Shown here piece after piece: positions 15,101 to 24,303 of a stretch of DNA of 64,000 nucleotides. The first letter of the stretch is position 1. Every line of letters starts with the position of its first letter. A program made the translations under genes and the position numbers. The stretch lies in the NCBI GenBank assembly GCA_963922205.1, contig CAWUHX010000015.1:744001-808000 (forward strand). Reading direction: 5' to 3'. This DNA comes from Romanomermis culicivorax. Its lineage: Eukaryota; Nematoda; Enoplea; Mermithida; Mermithidae. The notes below the pieces were generated by a model. That model saw nothing but the letters and a program-made list of their open reading frames with translations. It ran no database searches and was not told the DNA's origin.

Positions 15101-18100
15101 TACCACAATTTCCGAACCATCCACGTGGCTCGGTTAGCGCAGTTGGATAGCGCGTCTGCCTTGTATGCAGAAGGTCGAGGGTTCGAGCCCCTCACCGAGC
15201 GTTATTTTTCTGACGCGCCGGTCACGTGGATTTGGGCATACAACAGTTGGGCATGGTGAACATATAAAAATAAATTTTAGATTAGGCCGAGACGTTCAGA
15301 AAATTTCGAATGCTTTTGAATCATGTACGAAAGTGTCTCATTCCTCATGAAAGAACTATTCGAGCGAGAAATAATGTGGACCACAAATTTTCAAGACGAA
15401 TTTGATTTTAAGTATAAGATATTACTAATTCAATCTACGAATTCTGTTATTTCAAAAACAAATAGCAATGCGCAGAAGCAGGATCTATCCGTTAAAATGT
15501 ATCCATTTTTCTTCGAGTTGATATCACATGCCGAATTTCGCTAAAACTTTCGCTTTTTGTTACATAACCGTCATTTTCACCTTACTTTAAATCATTTGGC
15601 GATATGTACATATCCATTTTTTGATCGAAAAATGCGAATTTATCTTCAGAAGAAACCGGATCGACCAGCGTTGCTCTATCCAAGTCGATTTTTCGTTTCG
15701 CCAGTTTAGGCGACAAAACAGTGTCATTCTTGATAAAAAAAAGACAATTCTGAGAATCATAGTCCTGACCCCTTCAACTATCATAAAACACAATTGTTCT
15801 CAGAATCTGACGAATCACGAGACTATTAGCCATGCTCCCATAGGACAATCAACTTATTTGGAAAATAAAAGTCTATTTTGAACAGAATAGGTCGAAAACA
15901 TAAAAAATTCAACACGTGTACTCAGGAATGAGGCACTTGAATGCACTTAGAAACAATTCATACATTGACAAAATTTCTATGGAACACCTTACATACTGAT
16001 TATAGTTGGCAGGCGCCGTGGGCTTGAAGAAGCAGTCATACACATTCAACCAGTTATAGAAAGGAGCCGAAAAAAGAAAAGCATGGGGAGAGATTGAAAC
16101 TGTGATTTTTCCCGCGCATCCGAAAACGTCGACACAAGTAGTATATAAATTTCGATCTCGAGTCTGTAAATGAGATCCACGTCCGAAAATAAGGTCCACC
16201 GCAGTCCTGCAATGGCGAATTCGCAAATTTCTGGCACACAGATATCTTAGTACACAAGAAAATTTCACAAGCTTCTAAATATGGCAATCAATCAAAAGCT
16301 GATCATTCATGCCGTCATTCGCAATGCAAAAACTCGTCATACATCTGACATTCGCTTCTATGTAACCAAGAGCTAACGAAATGTGGATTATTCGCCCAAA
16401 ACAAGCCAGAGAAAAGCATTTAAGGAGTCACATAAGCTGTAGTAGCCACCATATCGCCAGGTATACAACTTACACGCACGCCATACATGTAGCGACTCCC
16501 TGGCGCCACATGGAGTCAACGCATACATGTAATTGAGGGAAGAAATGCTATGAGAACCCACCCAGAAATCGTCGACCATAAGGCTAGCCATTGGGCGACC
16601 GCCTCCGCCAGGATTTTCCAATCCTATGGCTAGCCATATGGTGGCCGTAGGAACCCCCATACTTTTGGTCGGGAAAATACTGAAAAATGTTAATTTTTTA
16701 TGAAAAATTTCAATTTTTGAACAAAAAATGGTCAATATGTGAATTTTCTGGGCACTTCGCACTATGAATACATTTTTTCGGTCTTTGTAGAAAAAATTAC
16801 CATTTTTTAAACTATTTTTCGGACTTTTTCCGTGAAAATATCGAATTTTTTTTCCTTGAGACCCCTTCCCCAAAAATTTTGGGAATTACTGACCCCCGGC
16901 CAAAAAAGGTCGCCTGACCCCCCAGACCTCGGGGCCGCGTTACATGTATGAGTCAACGGTCGATTTGGTGGAGGGTTCAGAAGTGACGAAAAAACTTATT
17001 TTGAGGTTTGCTCAAAATGTCTCGAGAATTCGAGTTTAAGCGTGAAGACGACTAGGGGCCCATTATGGCGGGAAGTGGCAATTTTTTTCAGTTTTTTCAT
17101 CGAAATTGACCACTTTTAATCAAAAAAATTTGCATTTTGTCTACCATTTGTTTTGTAAATATAATAAAACATTATTAATATGTTTTATCAATATTTATTA
17201 ATAAAACATGAATAAATTAATAACATTAATTTATTAATGTTGTATTAATAGTAGGGTTCAGACATCTACCATGATCTCCTTAATTTCAAATATCCTCTCG
17301 GCAACTGCTACGTTGGTCACCCATAATGTACCATATGATGATCGTTGACTAGGGCATTCTCATAACATTTCACACACCCAATCAATTACATGTATGTACC
17401 TACAACGGTAAAAATTCGCATTCTTACTTCATTTTTACTGGAATTCTTGGTCTTTTCTCGTGAATCGTAATACGCGGCTACGGAACTAGACCGAACCGGT
17501 AATGCGTTTATATCGAAATTATTATTGTTCTTATCTAAATCTGAGGAGAACTTCCTCGAATTATTGAAATTATCGCCACTATTTTCCGACACATTGAGCT
17601 TATTTTCGTTTAAATTGGCGTAATTAGACAGAACGCTGGAACGCGCTAAAGTTTCGTCGAAATCGCTCATCAAGTTTTCTAGCGAATCAGACAAAAATGT
17701 CGTCATTCCAGCGTTGATGGGATTATGATTTGCCGATAAATTTTCTAATTTATCGGAAAAAAACGGACGGCGACCGTTCCGGTGCTGTGTGACTATTGGC
17801 GATGGACGAAAAACCATTGAACGATTGATTGAAACGATCATTATTGGAATTACTATTATTCATAAATACTAACGATCCATTGTCCTCATCATCGTCATCT
17901 TTACATTCGTTCGCTAATAAACTCTTATAATATTCTTCTGTACGTAGAGCTTCCAGCATTTGGCGATCTAATTCCTCATGAGTTTTAGACTTCGGTCGGC
18001 GTATTTTGTGCATTTTATCTTCTTTCGGCACCACCGAATCCGATTCGATTATTTTTCGTCGTTGCTCTAATGTTTTACCCCTTATATCAAGAACCTCGCT

Positions 18101-18190
18101 TGAAGCGAAATCCACGAAATCTAAATCAATGTGGAATCCGAACGGGCAACAGTCGCATCGTCGAAAATCTACTTGAGAAATGGTCGAATT
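2709..18190 (-). CDS. KANK-family adaptor (VAB-19-like), 12 exons, both ends incomplete
   Basis: KANK proteins link integrin adhesions or epidermal attachments to actin and microtubules. They carry an N-terminal KN motif, coiled coils, a disordered middle and C-terminal ankyrin repeats. Exons in transcript order: 17428-18190, 15586-15728, 13911-14050, 13295-13434, 12005-12959, 10586-10693, 10067-10368, 8955-9174, 7919-8366, 6884-7068, 4303-4812, 2709-3187. All junctions use GT/AG and the phases join without conflict. Together they give about 1,460 codons. The KN motif (CPFGFHIDLDFV) is near the start. Helical segments rich in Leu and Lys/Arg follow, then repeated NTD/NTE and CxxC motifs of a kind seen between coiled coil and ankyrin repeats in KANKs. 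The first exon with the ATG was not found upstream of 18190, and the ankyrin repeats lie beyond the left edge. One frameshift is present in the first visible exon. The KN motif makes the family call strong; orthology to C. elegans VAB-19 is inferred. Confidence 0.88.
4303..4812 (-). CDS. KANK basic linker exon
   Basis: A 510-nt exon starting in an acidic patch (SYYTDENDEEDRPE) and continuing in a Lys/Arg/Thr-rich region (LTQRNVAQFRSVRLTNV; LKKLSPIKLRSKK). Acceptor CTTTTTAG, donor GTACGT. Probably disordered, with possible cytoskeletal contacts. Confidence 0.84.
5315..5545. repeat. Short tandem repeat, AAAACCAGTGTGGGG units
   Basis: Imperfect units containing AAACCAGTGTGGG followed by AAAAAACCAACA recur at least three times within about 230 bp, inside a KANK intron. 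No coding potential is seen. Confidence 0.6.
6884..7068 (-). CDS. KANK acidic linker exon
   Basis: A 185-nt exon, strongly acidic, with runs such as SSPDVDDDRSTYDKEY and DDDGDG. Donor GTGAGT; the last base plus the first two of the next exon make Asp. No domain is recognised. Confidence 0.82.
7919..8366 (-). CDS. KANK Ser/Asp-rich linker exon
   Basis: A 448-nt exon encoding disordered sequence with further degenerate repeat units (AFVQVDIA, SIGVDANQ, AVCTDVL) and a helical end (FEAIRQNLAVFETAKNNL). The 213-aa open frame on the opposite strand over the same bases is a shadow of this exon. Confidence 0.85.
8955..9174 (-). CDS. KANK exon with NTD/NTE repeats
   Basis: Contains QTNTETV, CIGTNTEP, KSTNTNQT and VGFNTDPW within about 60 residues. 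These fit the short V-G-x-N-T-D/E repeats of the KANK linker. Phase 0 in and phase 1 out join both neighbours. Confidence 0.85.
10067..10368 (-). CDS. KANK exon with CTTC and CEHC motifs
   Basis: It encodes NLKRKLQLAEF at its start, then CTCTTCLKMRAKVF and CEHCTEMRRKTF. The last two share the pattern CxxCxxM-R-x-K-x-F about 45 residues apart. GFGVNTDPKN follows, an NTD motif of the type found repeatedly in KANK linkers. The acceptor (AATTCATAG) is weak, but the phase match to the previous exon supports it. Confidence 0.85.
10586..10693 (-). CDS. KANK exon with paired CxxC motifs
   Basis: A 108-nt exon after a TTCTACAG acceptor. It encodes PPPCIVCSKNATKTF and, 20 residues on, PCTDCE. The following exon continues directly with NLKRKLQLAEF and two more Cys clusters, so these two exons carry four CxxC units. 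Confidence 0.85.
12005..12959 (-). CDS. KANK large central exon
   Basis: The 955-nt exon starts at SPHDQENAALERLKRLEQ, a heptad-like helix. It runs into a long disordered region rich in Ser, Asn, Arg and Tyr, with a proline patch (GPPPPSARP), and ends in a conserved-looking LDEVE before the donor. Phase 0 in and phase 1 out agree with neighbours. The shadow frame on the plus strand is ignored. Confidence 0.88.
13295..13434 (-). CDS. KANK internal exon, start of coiled-coil region
   Basis: It encodes a helix-like stretch (MTAKIAANMEQVSNRLKRL) followed by a short tail, with acceptor TTGCAG and donor GTAAGG. Together with the next exon it probably forms the coiled-coil region expected after the KN motif. 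It is too short for the usual ORF criteria and rests on phase agreement with both neighbours. Confidence 0.82.
13911..14050 (-). CDS. KANK internal exon (140 nt)
   Basis: A low-complexity exon rich in His, Asn, Gln, Ser and Lys. The acceptor is TTATCCTTAG and the donor GTAAGC. It begins with one base and ends with one base of split codons, both completed by its neighbours. Confidence 0.8.
14521..14560. repeat. 40-nt hairpin
   Basis: AAGTATTCATACAAGAAT, a GTGA loop, then the reverse complement with one C-C mismatch. The two 18-nt arms form an almost perfect stem. It lies in a KANK intron and is too short for a typical pre-miRNA. Confidence 0.7.
15128..15201 (+). tRNA. tRNA-Thr(TGT)
   Basis: A full cloverleaf can be drawn. 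The acceptor GCTCGGT pairs with ACCGAGC, the D stem GCGC with GCGC, the anticodon stem TCTGC with GCAGA around loop CTTGTAT (anticodon TGT, Thr), and the T stem GAGGG with CCCTC around TTCGAGC. A box TAGCGCAGTTGG and B box GGTTCGAGCCC are intact. No intron is present. It lies antisense within a KANK intron. Confidence 0.95.
15205..15209 (+). terminator. RNA polymerase III T-run terminator
   Basis: Five T residues start three bases after the discriminator of the tRNA gene. Confidence 0.75.
15586..15728 (-). CDS. KANK internal exon (143 nt)
   Basis: This exon was found from splice phase. It starts in phase 0 after the acceptor at 15730-15729 and ends with two bases of a split Asn codon before a GTAAGG donor. 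It reads as a charged stretch (KLAKRKIDLDRATLV, then FAFFDQKMDMYISPNDLK). Without it, the flanking exons at 17428-18190 and 13911-14050 do not join in frame. Confidence 0.82.
16522..16950 (-). mobile_element. B-family TIR element (429 bp) in a KANK intron
   Basis: Terminal inverted repeats CATACATGTAA and TTACATGTATG are flanked by the exact 8-bp duplication AGTCAACG (16514-16521 and 16951-16958). Subterminal G/C runs and the internal inverted pair around CCATATGGCTAGCCAT are shared with other B copies. No transposase is encoded. Confidence 0.9.
17428..18190 (-). CDS. KANK exon with KN motif; contains a 1-nt frameshift
   Basis: The exon opens after a T-rich acceptor at 18191-18192 in phase 0. 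Around residues 12-28 it encodes CDCCPFGFHIDLDFVDF, matching the KANK N-terminal motif that binds talin in vertebrates. A basic stretch (KIRRPKSKTHEELDRQM) and a Ser/Asn-rich region follow. The opening frame hits a stop at 17750-17752, but the next frame is open from 17841 to the donor at 17427-17426. Exon length is 763 nt where 762 would keep both end phases. The likeliest site is the 7-A run at 17757-17763 (7 T on the coding strand). Confidence 0.85.
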
Positions 18191-19466
18191 CTAAAAAAAG
18201 AAAGCAAATAATATGAATTAATGACACGACATTACGAAACGTTCGAGAGTAACTCAACATGTTAAAAAATTACAGTCTTTTCCAAAGTTGAAGTGGAAGA
18301 CTGAAGAGTAATATTCAAGTGGGTTTTCTGTACTTTCTCTGTTGAACGCCTTTTAGATCAAAGTTTTTCCTCAAATGCGTGTGTGGCTCGAGGAAAAAAT
18401 TGGAAATGTGAAAAGGATTTAGCGCATAGTTCGCATTTGGTTTCTGGACGAAGAAGACGCATTTTGGTCGTTGTTAGTATGTCAATTAACAATTGTTATT
18501 TGAGCTTAGTGTTCATATTCTGACGAGAAATATTTAACGTCTCATTTAGAGTCGGTAATCAACGGTATTTAGCCTCGATTTTTTTAATGAAAATTGAGAT
18601 TTTTATGAAATTTTTTCTCTCTTAAATTTTTCGAGCATTGTTAATATGAAATTTTGTATTAGGGAAAAATGAAAAAGTCATTCAACATTGGGAGTCTTAA
18701 GATTTGATTCAGGAATAAGTTTTGAAACGACTAATTTTGCACGAAAATTTGAGAAAAGAGTAAAAGGTCAGTAGCCAAATCTTGTGGAAGCCTATGTTAT
18801 TATGCTTGAGATTGCTTTTTAACGGCGACACATTAGTGCAACCTCTAATTTTCCTCAATTTGTATCAACATTTCTTGGTACGACTAAAATCTCCATCAGC
18901 GCTGCGCTAAAAAAACAGAATTTCAGACACTACTCCACTCACTGCTCCTGTACTTTAGTTTATGAAGCCTCATCCTATTTAACGATACAGGCAATATACA
19001 AAATAAAAATTCATTTCGACAACTTTTCTGTCTCCTCTCTAGATGTGGCAAATGTGCTGATCTACCGATGTTTCTAACCAGGTAGACAGTGCCTTCAAAA
19101 ACGTAGGGAAGGTCACGCAAAATTTTGGGAAATAAAACGAACAAAACCCGAAAGAAGGCCTTTCTCGTCAAATTTTTTTGAGCAGGGGATATAGAGGATA
19201 ACAAGATTTATGTGTGGGGATTCCGAAAGTAAGAGGAGCCTCCCTACCTAATCCACCAATCGACTAAGGGTTATTCAAAAAAGTAGGCCAAACAAATCAG
19301 CTAATGAACTATTTTCCATAAAGGCGGAAAAAACGGGAAAATTCAAATCAATTTTGAACTGAAAACGGTCAACTAAAGTACGGAAATCAGGCAATCAACC
19401 AAGAATTTGAATTCTTCAACCAGCAAAAAGTTCTGCCATTGCACAGCCAGCACGGCTTTCCCGTCT
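18191..19466. other. Upstream of visible KANK exons; no feature seen
   Basis: This region should hold the KANK 5' intron or first exon, but I could not identify an ATG-bearing exon with a phase-0 donor. Sequence is AT-rich and non-repetitive by eye. Confidence 0.4.
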
Positions 19467-20112
19467 CTCCCACCCACTCTGTAAGAGGTCCGACCAATAG
19501 GGGGTAAGCCCAAAATTTTGGGGTGGGGGTTCGAAATTTCGAAAATTTGGGAAGGGTCGAAAAAATCCCAAAAAGTCTAAAAAATTTCGAAAATTTTTAC
19601 AAAAAATGCTACTTTTCCCAAATTTTTTTTTGAGTTTGCGGGGGCACTGTTATTTTTATCCCCAAATCATGCTTTTTTTGGGGAAAAAATCGGAATGGGA
19701 GAAAAAATTTTGGGCTCTTTCTCCATTTGGGGATCTGATACAGAAAAGACGCATTTTGGTGCATTTTAGAAGGTCCAAATCTCAAAATTTTCGGCGCTTC
19801 GCGCCGGTTATAAGTTAAATAATCATTATATGAACTATCTAGCTCAGGCGCGGCTTTTAGCATGTCTACCTTCACTTACTATTTAATCTATAATAGTTTT
19901 CATCATCTTAAACTTATTATCTCATGTTTTAATTGGTAATCTTTAACATTTTATCTTGTAACTTAATGAGGATTCGCGTTTTTCCATTCACACATTTTTC
20001 GAAAAAGTTAAGTCTATAAACTTTTTGAAGCGATTATTTTTTCCTTAAAGTAAAATCAATTTAAAAGGTTCATAGAAGTAGTTTTCATAAGCTTTTTCGG
20101 CCAAGTTCATGA

Positions 20113-20777
20113 CATACCTGTAAGAGGTCCGGCCAGTTGGGGGAGGGAGTAATAAACCCGAAATTTTGGGGGAGGGCGGTCGGAAAAAGTCGAAATTTTT
20201 CCAAAAAAGGGACTTTTTCGCCAATTTTTTCTAGTCTGGGGAGGGGGTTCAAAGGGTTGAGTATATGGTTGGCAAAGTTGGGGGGTAGGGGTCCCCCCCC
20301 AACCATACATGTAACGGAGCTCCGAGGTCTGGGGGGGGGGGGTTGGAGCACTTTTTTGGGGCCGGGGGTCAGTAATCCCCAAAATTTTGGGGGGAGGGGT
20401 CCCTGAAGGAAAAAAAATTCGATTTTTTCCATGAAAAATGTCCGAAAAACGGTTTAAAAAGTAGTCATTTTTGTCTAACAAATGATAAAATATGTACTTA
20501 TGGCGCGAAGCGCCAAGAAAATTGACATTTTTGACCATTTTTTGTTCAAAAATTGACATTTTTCATGGAAAAAATGACATTTTTCAGTATTTTTCCGACG
20601 AAAACTGATGGGGGTCCCTAGGGCTACCATATGGCTAGCCATAGGATTGGAAAATCCTGGGGGGGGTCGCCCAATGGCTAGCCATATGGTCGACGATTTC
20701 TGGGGGGGGGGGGGTTGCCATAGCACTTCCCCCCCCCCAATTACATGTATGCCCCCAACCCCCCAATTACAGGTATG
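20113..20777 (+). mobile_element. A-family TIR element carrying a nested B element
   Basis: CATACCTGTAA at the left and TTACAGGTATG at the right. The exact target duplication GTTCATGA is at 20105-20112 and 20778-20785. Removing the B element at 20304-20751 leaves about 210 bp of A sequence, similar in size to the other short A copies. Confidence 0.92.
20304..20751 (+). mobile_element. B-family TIR element (448 bp) nested in A
   Basis: CATACATGTAA and TTACATGTATG ends with exact duplication CCCCCAAC (20296-20303, 20752-20759). It contains inverted CCATATGGCTAGCCAT motifs (20627-20642 and 20674-20689) around AGGATT-ggaa-AATCCT, and the GGCGCGAAGCGCC palindrome at 20502-20514. Confidence 0.92.
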
Positions 20778-20950
20778 GTTCATGAAAGTTTAAGTTTACG
20801 AATTGAATTACTGATTTCCAAATTTCGCAAATTATAAAATTCTAGAAATTACGACATTTAAACGGAAAATTCGAATCTAATTCTTGAAATAAATGTTCGG
20901 AAAATTGATTTTCCAGCGTCGCAGAAAATCAACAACCCAAAAAATTTTCC

Positions 20951-20966
20951 CGGCGCTTTGCGCCGG
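20951..20966. repeat. GC palindrome shared by several families
   Basis: CGGCGC, spacer TTTG-type, GCGCCGG. Comparable copies lie at 19792, 20501, 22367, 23315, 23436, 23803, 24467, 24821, 24942, 31434, 39957, 45028 and about 51199. Most are next to AAAATTTT. Confidence 0.85.
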
Positions 20967-21365
20967 AAGATTAGTATCTTTTTTCGGCTCTCACTTGTCA
21001 TCATAGAGAACTTAACCGTCAATTTCTCATGTAATTCAAATTCATTATGCTCTTGGATAGTTTGTTCCACAATGCTTGTAAATTATTAAACTCCAAACTC
21101 GAAAATTTCAATTTTTGCCTCAATTATAATGAATTAACGGATCTTAAAATACCGTAAGTTTAAAATAGCTGAAAAAAGACTTAAATAAAGCGTCTTTAAG
21201 CATTTTAAGCGAAAAAACGACTTCGGGAAAATGGGGAAAAATTTTTGACTTCTTTACCCATTTGGCGAAAAGGCCGGCGGAAAAAAAGAAACAGTGTTGC
21301 GGGCGGGGTGGGTTGACCAAGGAAAAATTCCGACATTTGGGTATAGGTTTCGCCCAAGTTGGAGG

Positions 21366-21554
21366 CATACCTGTAAGACCTCCGACCAGTTGGGGGGGGG
21401 GGTAGGAAAAAGTCGAAATTTTTCCCAAAAAAGGCCAAAAATATACACTTTTTTGAAAATTTTTTTTTCCACACTGGGGGGGGGTGTTGGGGGGAATGAT
21501 TTTGATTACAGGGTTGGCCAAGTTGGGGGGGTCCCCCCCCCAAGTACAGGTATG
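21366..21554 (+). mobile_element. A-family MITE (189 bp) nested in L
   Basis: CATACCTGTAA and GTACAGGTATG ends, with exact duplication GTTGGAGG on both sides (21358-21365, 21555-21562). Long G runs lie near one end and C runs near the other. Confidence 0.92.
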
Positions 21555-21952
21555 GTTGGAGGGGTACCCCCTAACCCCTCCCGAATTACAGGTATGCTCC
21601 CACGACGAGCGCGGCGCAGTGCAGCGCATCCAATGCCTCCCATCCGTTCACCGTTTTCTTCCTCGAAGATTTTTTCCACATGAGAACCGGACCCCAAATT
21701 TTTTTCCTCATTTTCCATAAATTTTCCTCATTTTTAAAAACGTTTATAATGTGGCTACGGATGCTTTTTTATGCATTTTAGGAGCATACCTAAGTATTTG
21801 TTCTATTTGGAGTCAGAAACCTGCAAAAATGAGGGAAAAAATTGAGAAAATTCTGGTTATATTAGTCGTAATGAGCTCATGAAGAATTGGTGTTCTACAG
21901 GAGCGGGTGGAGCATGTTAACGATAGACTTCTTAGAATTTATCCGCTATTAA

Positions 21953-22195
21953 CATACCTGTAAGACCTCCGACCAGTTGGGGGGGGGGGGTAAATCCGAA
22001 ATTTTGGGGGGGGGGGGGGTAGGAAAAAGTCGAAATTTTTCCCAAAAAAGACCAAAAAACATACACTTTTTTGAAAATTTTTTTAATTTTTTCCAAACTG
22101 GGGGGGGGGGGGTTGGGGGGAAATGATTTTGGGGTACAGGGTTGGCCAAGTTGGGGGGGGCGCCCCCCCCCCCAACCCCCCCAAGTACAGGTATG
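21953..22195 (+). mobile_element. A-family MITE (243 bp)
   Basis: CATACCTGTAA and GTACAGGTATG ends flanked by exact GCTATTAA (21945-21952, 22196-22203). The related D copy at 22718-22740 has the same flanks joined without the insert, an unoccupied paralogous site that confirms the boundaries. Confidence 0.95.
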
Positions 22196-22684
22196 GCTAT
22201 TAACATTTCTGTGATTCTCCGATTAGAATTCATCTAATTTCATTTAGTTCTTGGCCCGGCGCGGAGCCTTTGGATTTTCACTTCCTGAAACGCAGGAAAA
22301 TGAATCATCATAACGTCGAGAAATAAATTAAAATCATACTGATGAAGTGTAATTTGTTTCCAATTTCGGCGCGACGCGCCGGAAAAATTTTCGGGCTTTG
22401 ATATATTCTAAACACCGTTTTTTTTTTTCCTCGAAGATTTTTTCCACATGAGAACCGGGCCCAAAATTTTTTTCCTCATTTTCCAAAAATTTTCCACATT
22501 TTTAAAAACGCTTATAATGTGGCTATGGATGCTTTTTTATGCATTTAGGAGCATACCCATGCATTTTTTTGTATTTGGAGTCAGAAACCTGCAAAAATGA
22601 GAAAAAAATTGATAAAATTCTAGTTATATTAGCCAACATGAGCTCATGAAGAATATATTGGTGTTCTACAGGAGCGGGTGAAGC

Positions 22685-23230
22685 ATGTTAACGAATAACG
22701 ATAGAGTTCTCAGGAATTTATCCGCTATTAACATTTCTATGGCTCTAGAAAATACTAAATTGGTAGAAAAAGTTCAACGAAGGTTTACAAAAAGACTTTT
22801 TGGATATAAAGATTTAAGCTATAAAGAGCGCCTCAACAAATCTGGCCTTGATGACCTTGAATTTAGACGTACGTGTATCGACCTATCTTACATGTTCTTA
22901 ATTTTGAAATTTAAAGTTATTCCACCCGACTTATTTTTCACTTGGAGTCCATTCAATTATCGCGCGTCTAACTTATTTAAATTGTATAAATCGAAACATA
23001 ACTCTAACGCTTTAAAACATGATTTTTGCTCGCGAAATATTGATGTTTGGAATTCCCTACCCAATGATATCATTCATTCAAACAACATGCCCTGTTTTCG
23101 GTCTAAATTGAGTCGTTTTTTAAAGCTCAATTCGCACGTGCTTTTGTCACGTCCATGAGCTTTTCTGTATTAGTTGCATTTACTCGTGTATTTATTCGCA
23201 TTTAATAAATTTCTTTCTTTTCTTTCAAAC
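22685..23230 (+). pseudogene. Jockey/CR1-like LINE, C-terminal end of RT ORF
   Basis: The open frame from about 22748 to 23158 carries the post-RT thumb/C-terminal pattern of non-LTR retrotransposons (VEKVQRRFTKRL, YKERLNKSGLDDLEFRR, WNSLPNDI). The copy is 5'-truncated and followed by a (TTTC)-type tail near 23208-23230. The same family recurs at 37870-38230 and 40405-40510. Confidence 0.85.
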
Positions 23231-23468
23231 TGATTTGGAAATTTTATCAAATTGCTCAGAAGTTTTGCAAAAATGAATATATCAAGAATCATCTAATTTT
23301 ATTTAGTTCTTGGTCCGGCGCGGAGCGCCGGAAAAATTTTTGGATTTTCACTTTCTACAACGCTGGAAATTGAAACTTCACAACGTTGGGAAATAAACTA
23401 AAATCCGACTCATGAAGTATAATTTGTTTCCCATTCCGGCGCGAAGCGCCGGGAAAATTTTTCAGTTT

Positions 23469-23669
23469 TTATATTCTAAAACGCTGGAAAATAAATCTCT
23501 CCAACAGATATTCATACACAGAAGTTCTAAAATCGCAGTCTAGAATGATGTCTTCAATTTCTATCTTCAATAAACGCAAAAGTTCAGGTTGCAGACGTTT
23601 AAAAAATTCCAAAAATCTCGAGAGAAAAAATTGAGAAAATTGATGAAAAATCTCAATATTAGGCGACAT
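23469..23669 (-). CDS. Short conserved frame of D elements (66 aa)
   Basis: Starts MSPNIEIFHQF and continues with a helical Leu/Glu-rich stretch (FFKRLQPELLRLLKIEIE) and YEYLLERFIFQR. Two related frames occur at 23927-24172 and 24617-24800. It may be a transposase remnant or captured sequence; no family is recognised. Confidence 0.4.
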   Translation of the reverse strand: MSPNIEIFHQFSQFFLSRFLEFFKRLQPELLRLLKIEIEDIILDCDFRTSVYEYLLERFIFQRFRI

Positions 23670-23926
23670 AATTGACTGTTAACGATTAGAAAATGAAACG
23701 AGTTAACTCGATTGATAGAAACTGTTGAGTATTAATTAGTAAGTCGAAGTAGATATGCTAATGGCCGCGCCTGATAGAAAATAGTCAAGATTGTACCCGT
23801 GACCGGCGCGAAGCGCCGGAAAATTTTGAGATTTTGACCCTTTTAAGTCCACCAAAACGCATCTTTTCGGTTTGGAATTCCCCAAAATTTTTTCCTCAAT
23901 GAGAACCATACCCAAAATTTTTTTCC

Positions 23927-24172
23927 TCATTTCGAAATTTTTTTCCTCAAAAGACCCCATTTGAGGAAAAAAAACGGTGATTCTAAAACGCTGGAAAAAA
24001 TAAATCTCTCCAGCAGATATTCATGAATGGAAGTTCTAAAATCGCAGTCTAGAATGACGTCTTGAATTTCCATCTTCAATAAACGCAAAAGTTCAGGTTG
24101 CAAACGTTTAAAAAATTCCAAGTATCGAGAGAAAAAATTGAGAGAATTGATAATCTCAATTTTGGGCGACAT
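23927..24172 (-). CDS. Second copy of the short D-element frame (81 aa)
   Basis: Starts MSPKIEI and shares the QPELLRLLK, DVILDCDFRTS and YLLERFIF blocks with the copy at 23469-23669. It then reads through into the neighbouring D terminus. Differences are conservative (I/M, E/Q, I/V). Confidence 0.35.
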   Translation of the reverse strand: MSPKIEIINSLNFFSRYLEFFKRLQPELLRLLKMEIQDVILDCDFRTSIHEYLLERFIFSSVLESPFFFLKWGLLRKKISK

Positions 24173-24303
24173 AATTGACTGTTAACGATTAGAAAATAAA
24201 AAGAGCTAACTTGATTGATAGAAACTGTTGAGCATTAATTAGTAAGTCGAAGTAGATATCCTAACGGCCGCGCCTGATAGAAAATAGTTAAGATTACTAC
24301 ACC

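Larger units (their letters stand above)
19475..21596 (+). mobile_element. L element (long A-type TIR element) with nested insertions
   Basis: The left end is a degraded A-type terminus (CACTCTGTAAGAGG), the right end AATTACAGGTATG. The flanking duplication is CTCCCACC/CTCCCACG (7 of 8). Interior sequence matches the copy at 31240-34078. Two younger elements sit inside it (20113-20777 and 21366-21554), and the first of these carries a third. No transposase frame is evident, so it is non-autonomous. Confidence 0.85.
22413..23979 (+). mobile_element. D1: D-family element with a LINE fragment inside
   Basis: It begins CACCGTTTTTT and ends AAAAACGGTG, with exact duplication ATTCTAAA (22405-22412, 23980-23987). 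It contains three GC palindromes (23315, 23436, 23803), a short conserved frame (23469-23669, minus) and a 3' LINE fragment (about 22748-23283). Confidence 0.88.

Noticed and set aside
17160-17250. AT palindromes around ATTAATAAAT as an origin or hairpin gene
   Set aside because: Simple AT-rich sequence readily forms such pairs by chance; no supporting context.
20085-20559. Overlapping 89-150-aa frames on both strands
   Set aside because: All fall in A/B elements and read Pro/Gly runs from homopolymer G and C tracts.
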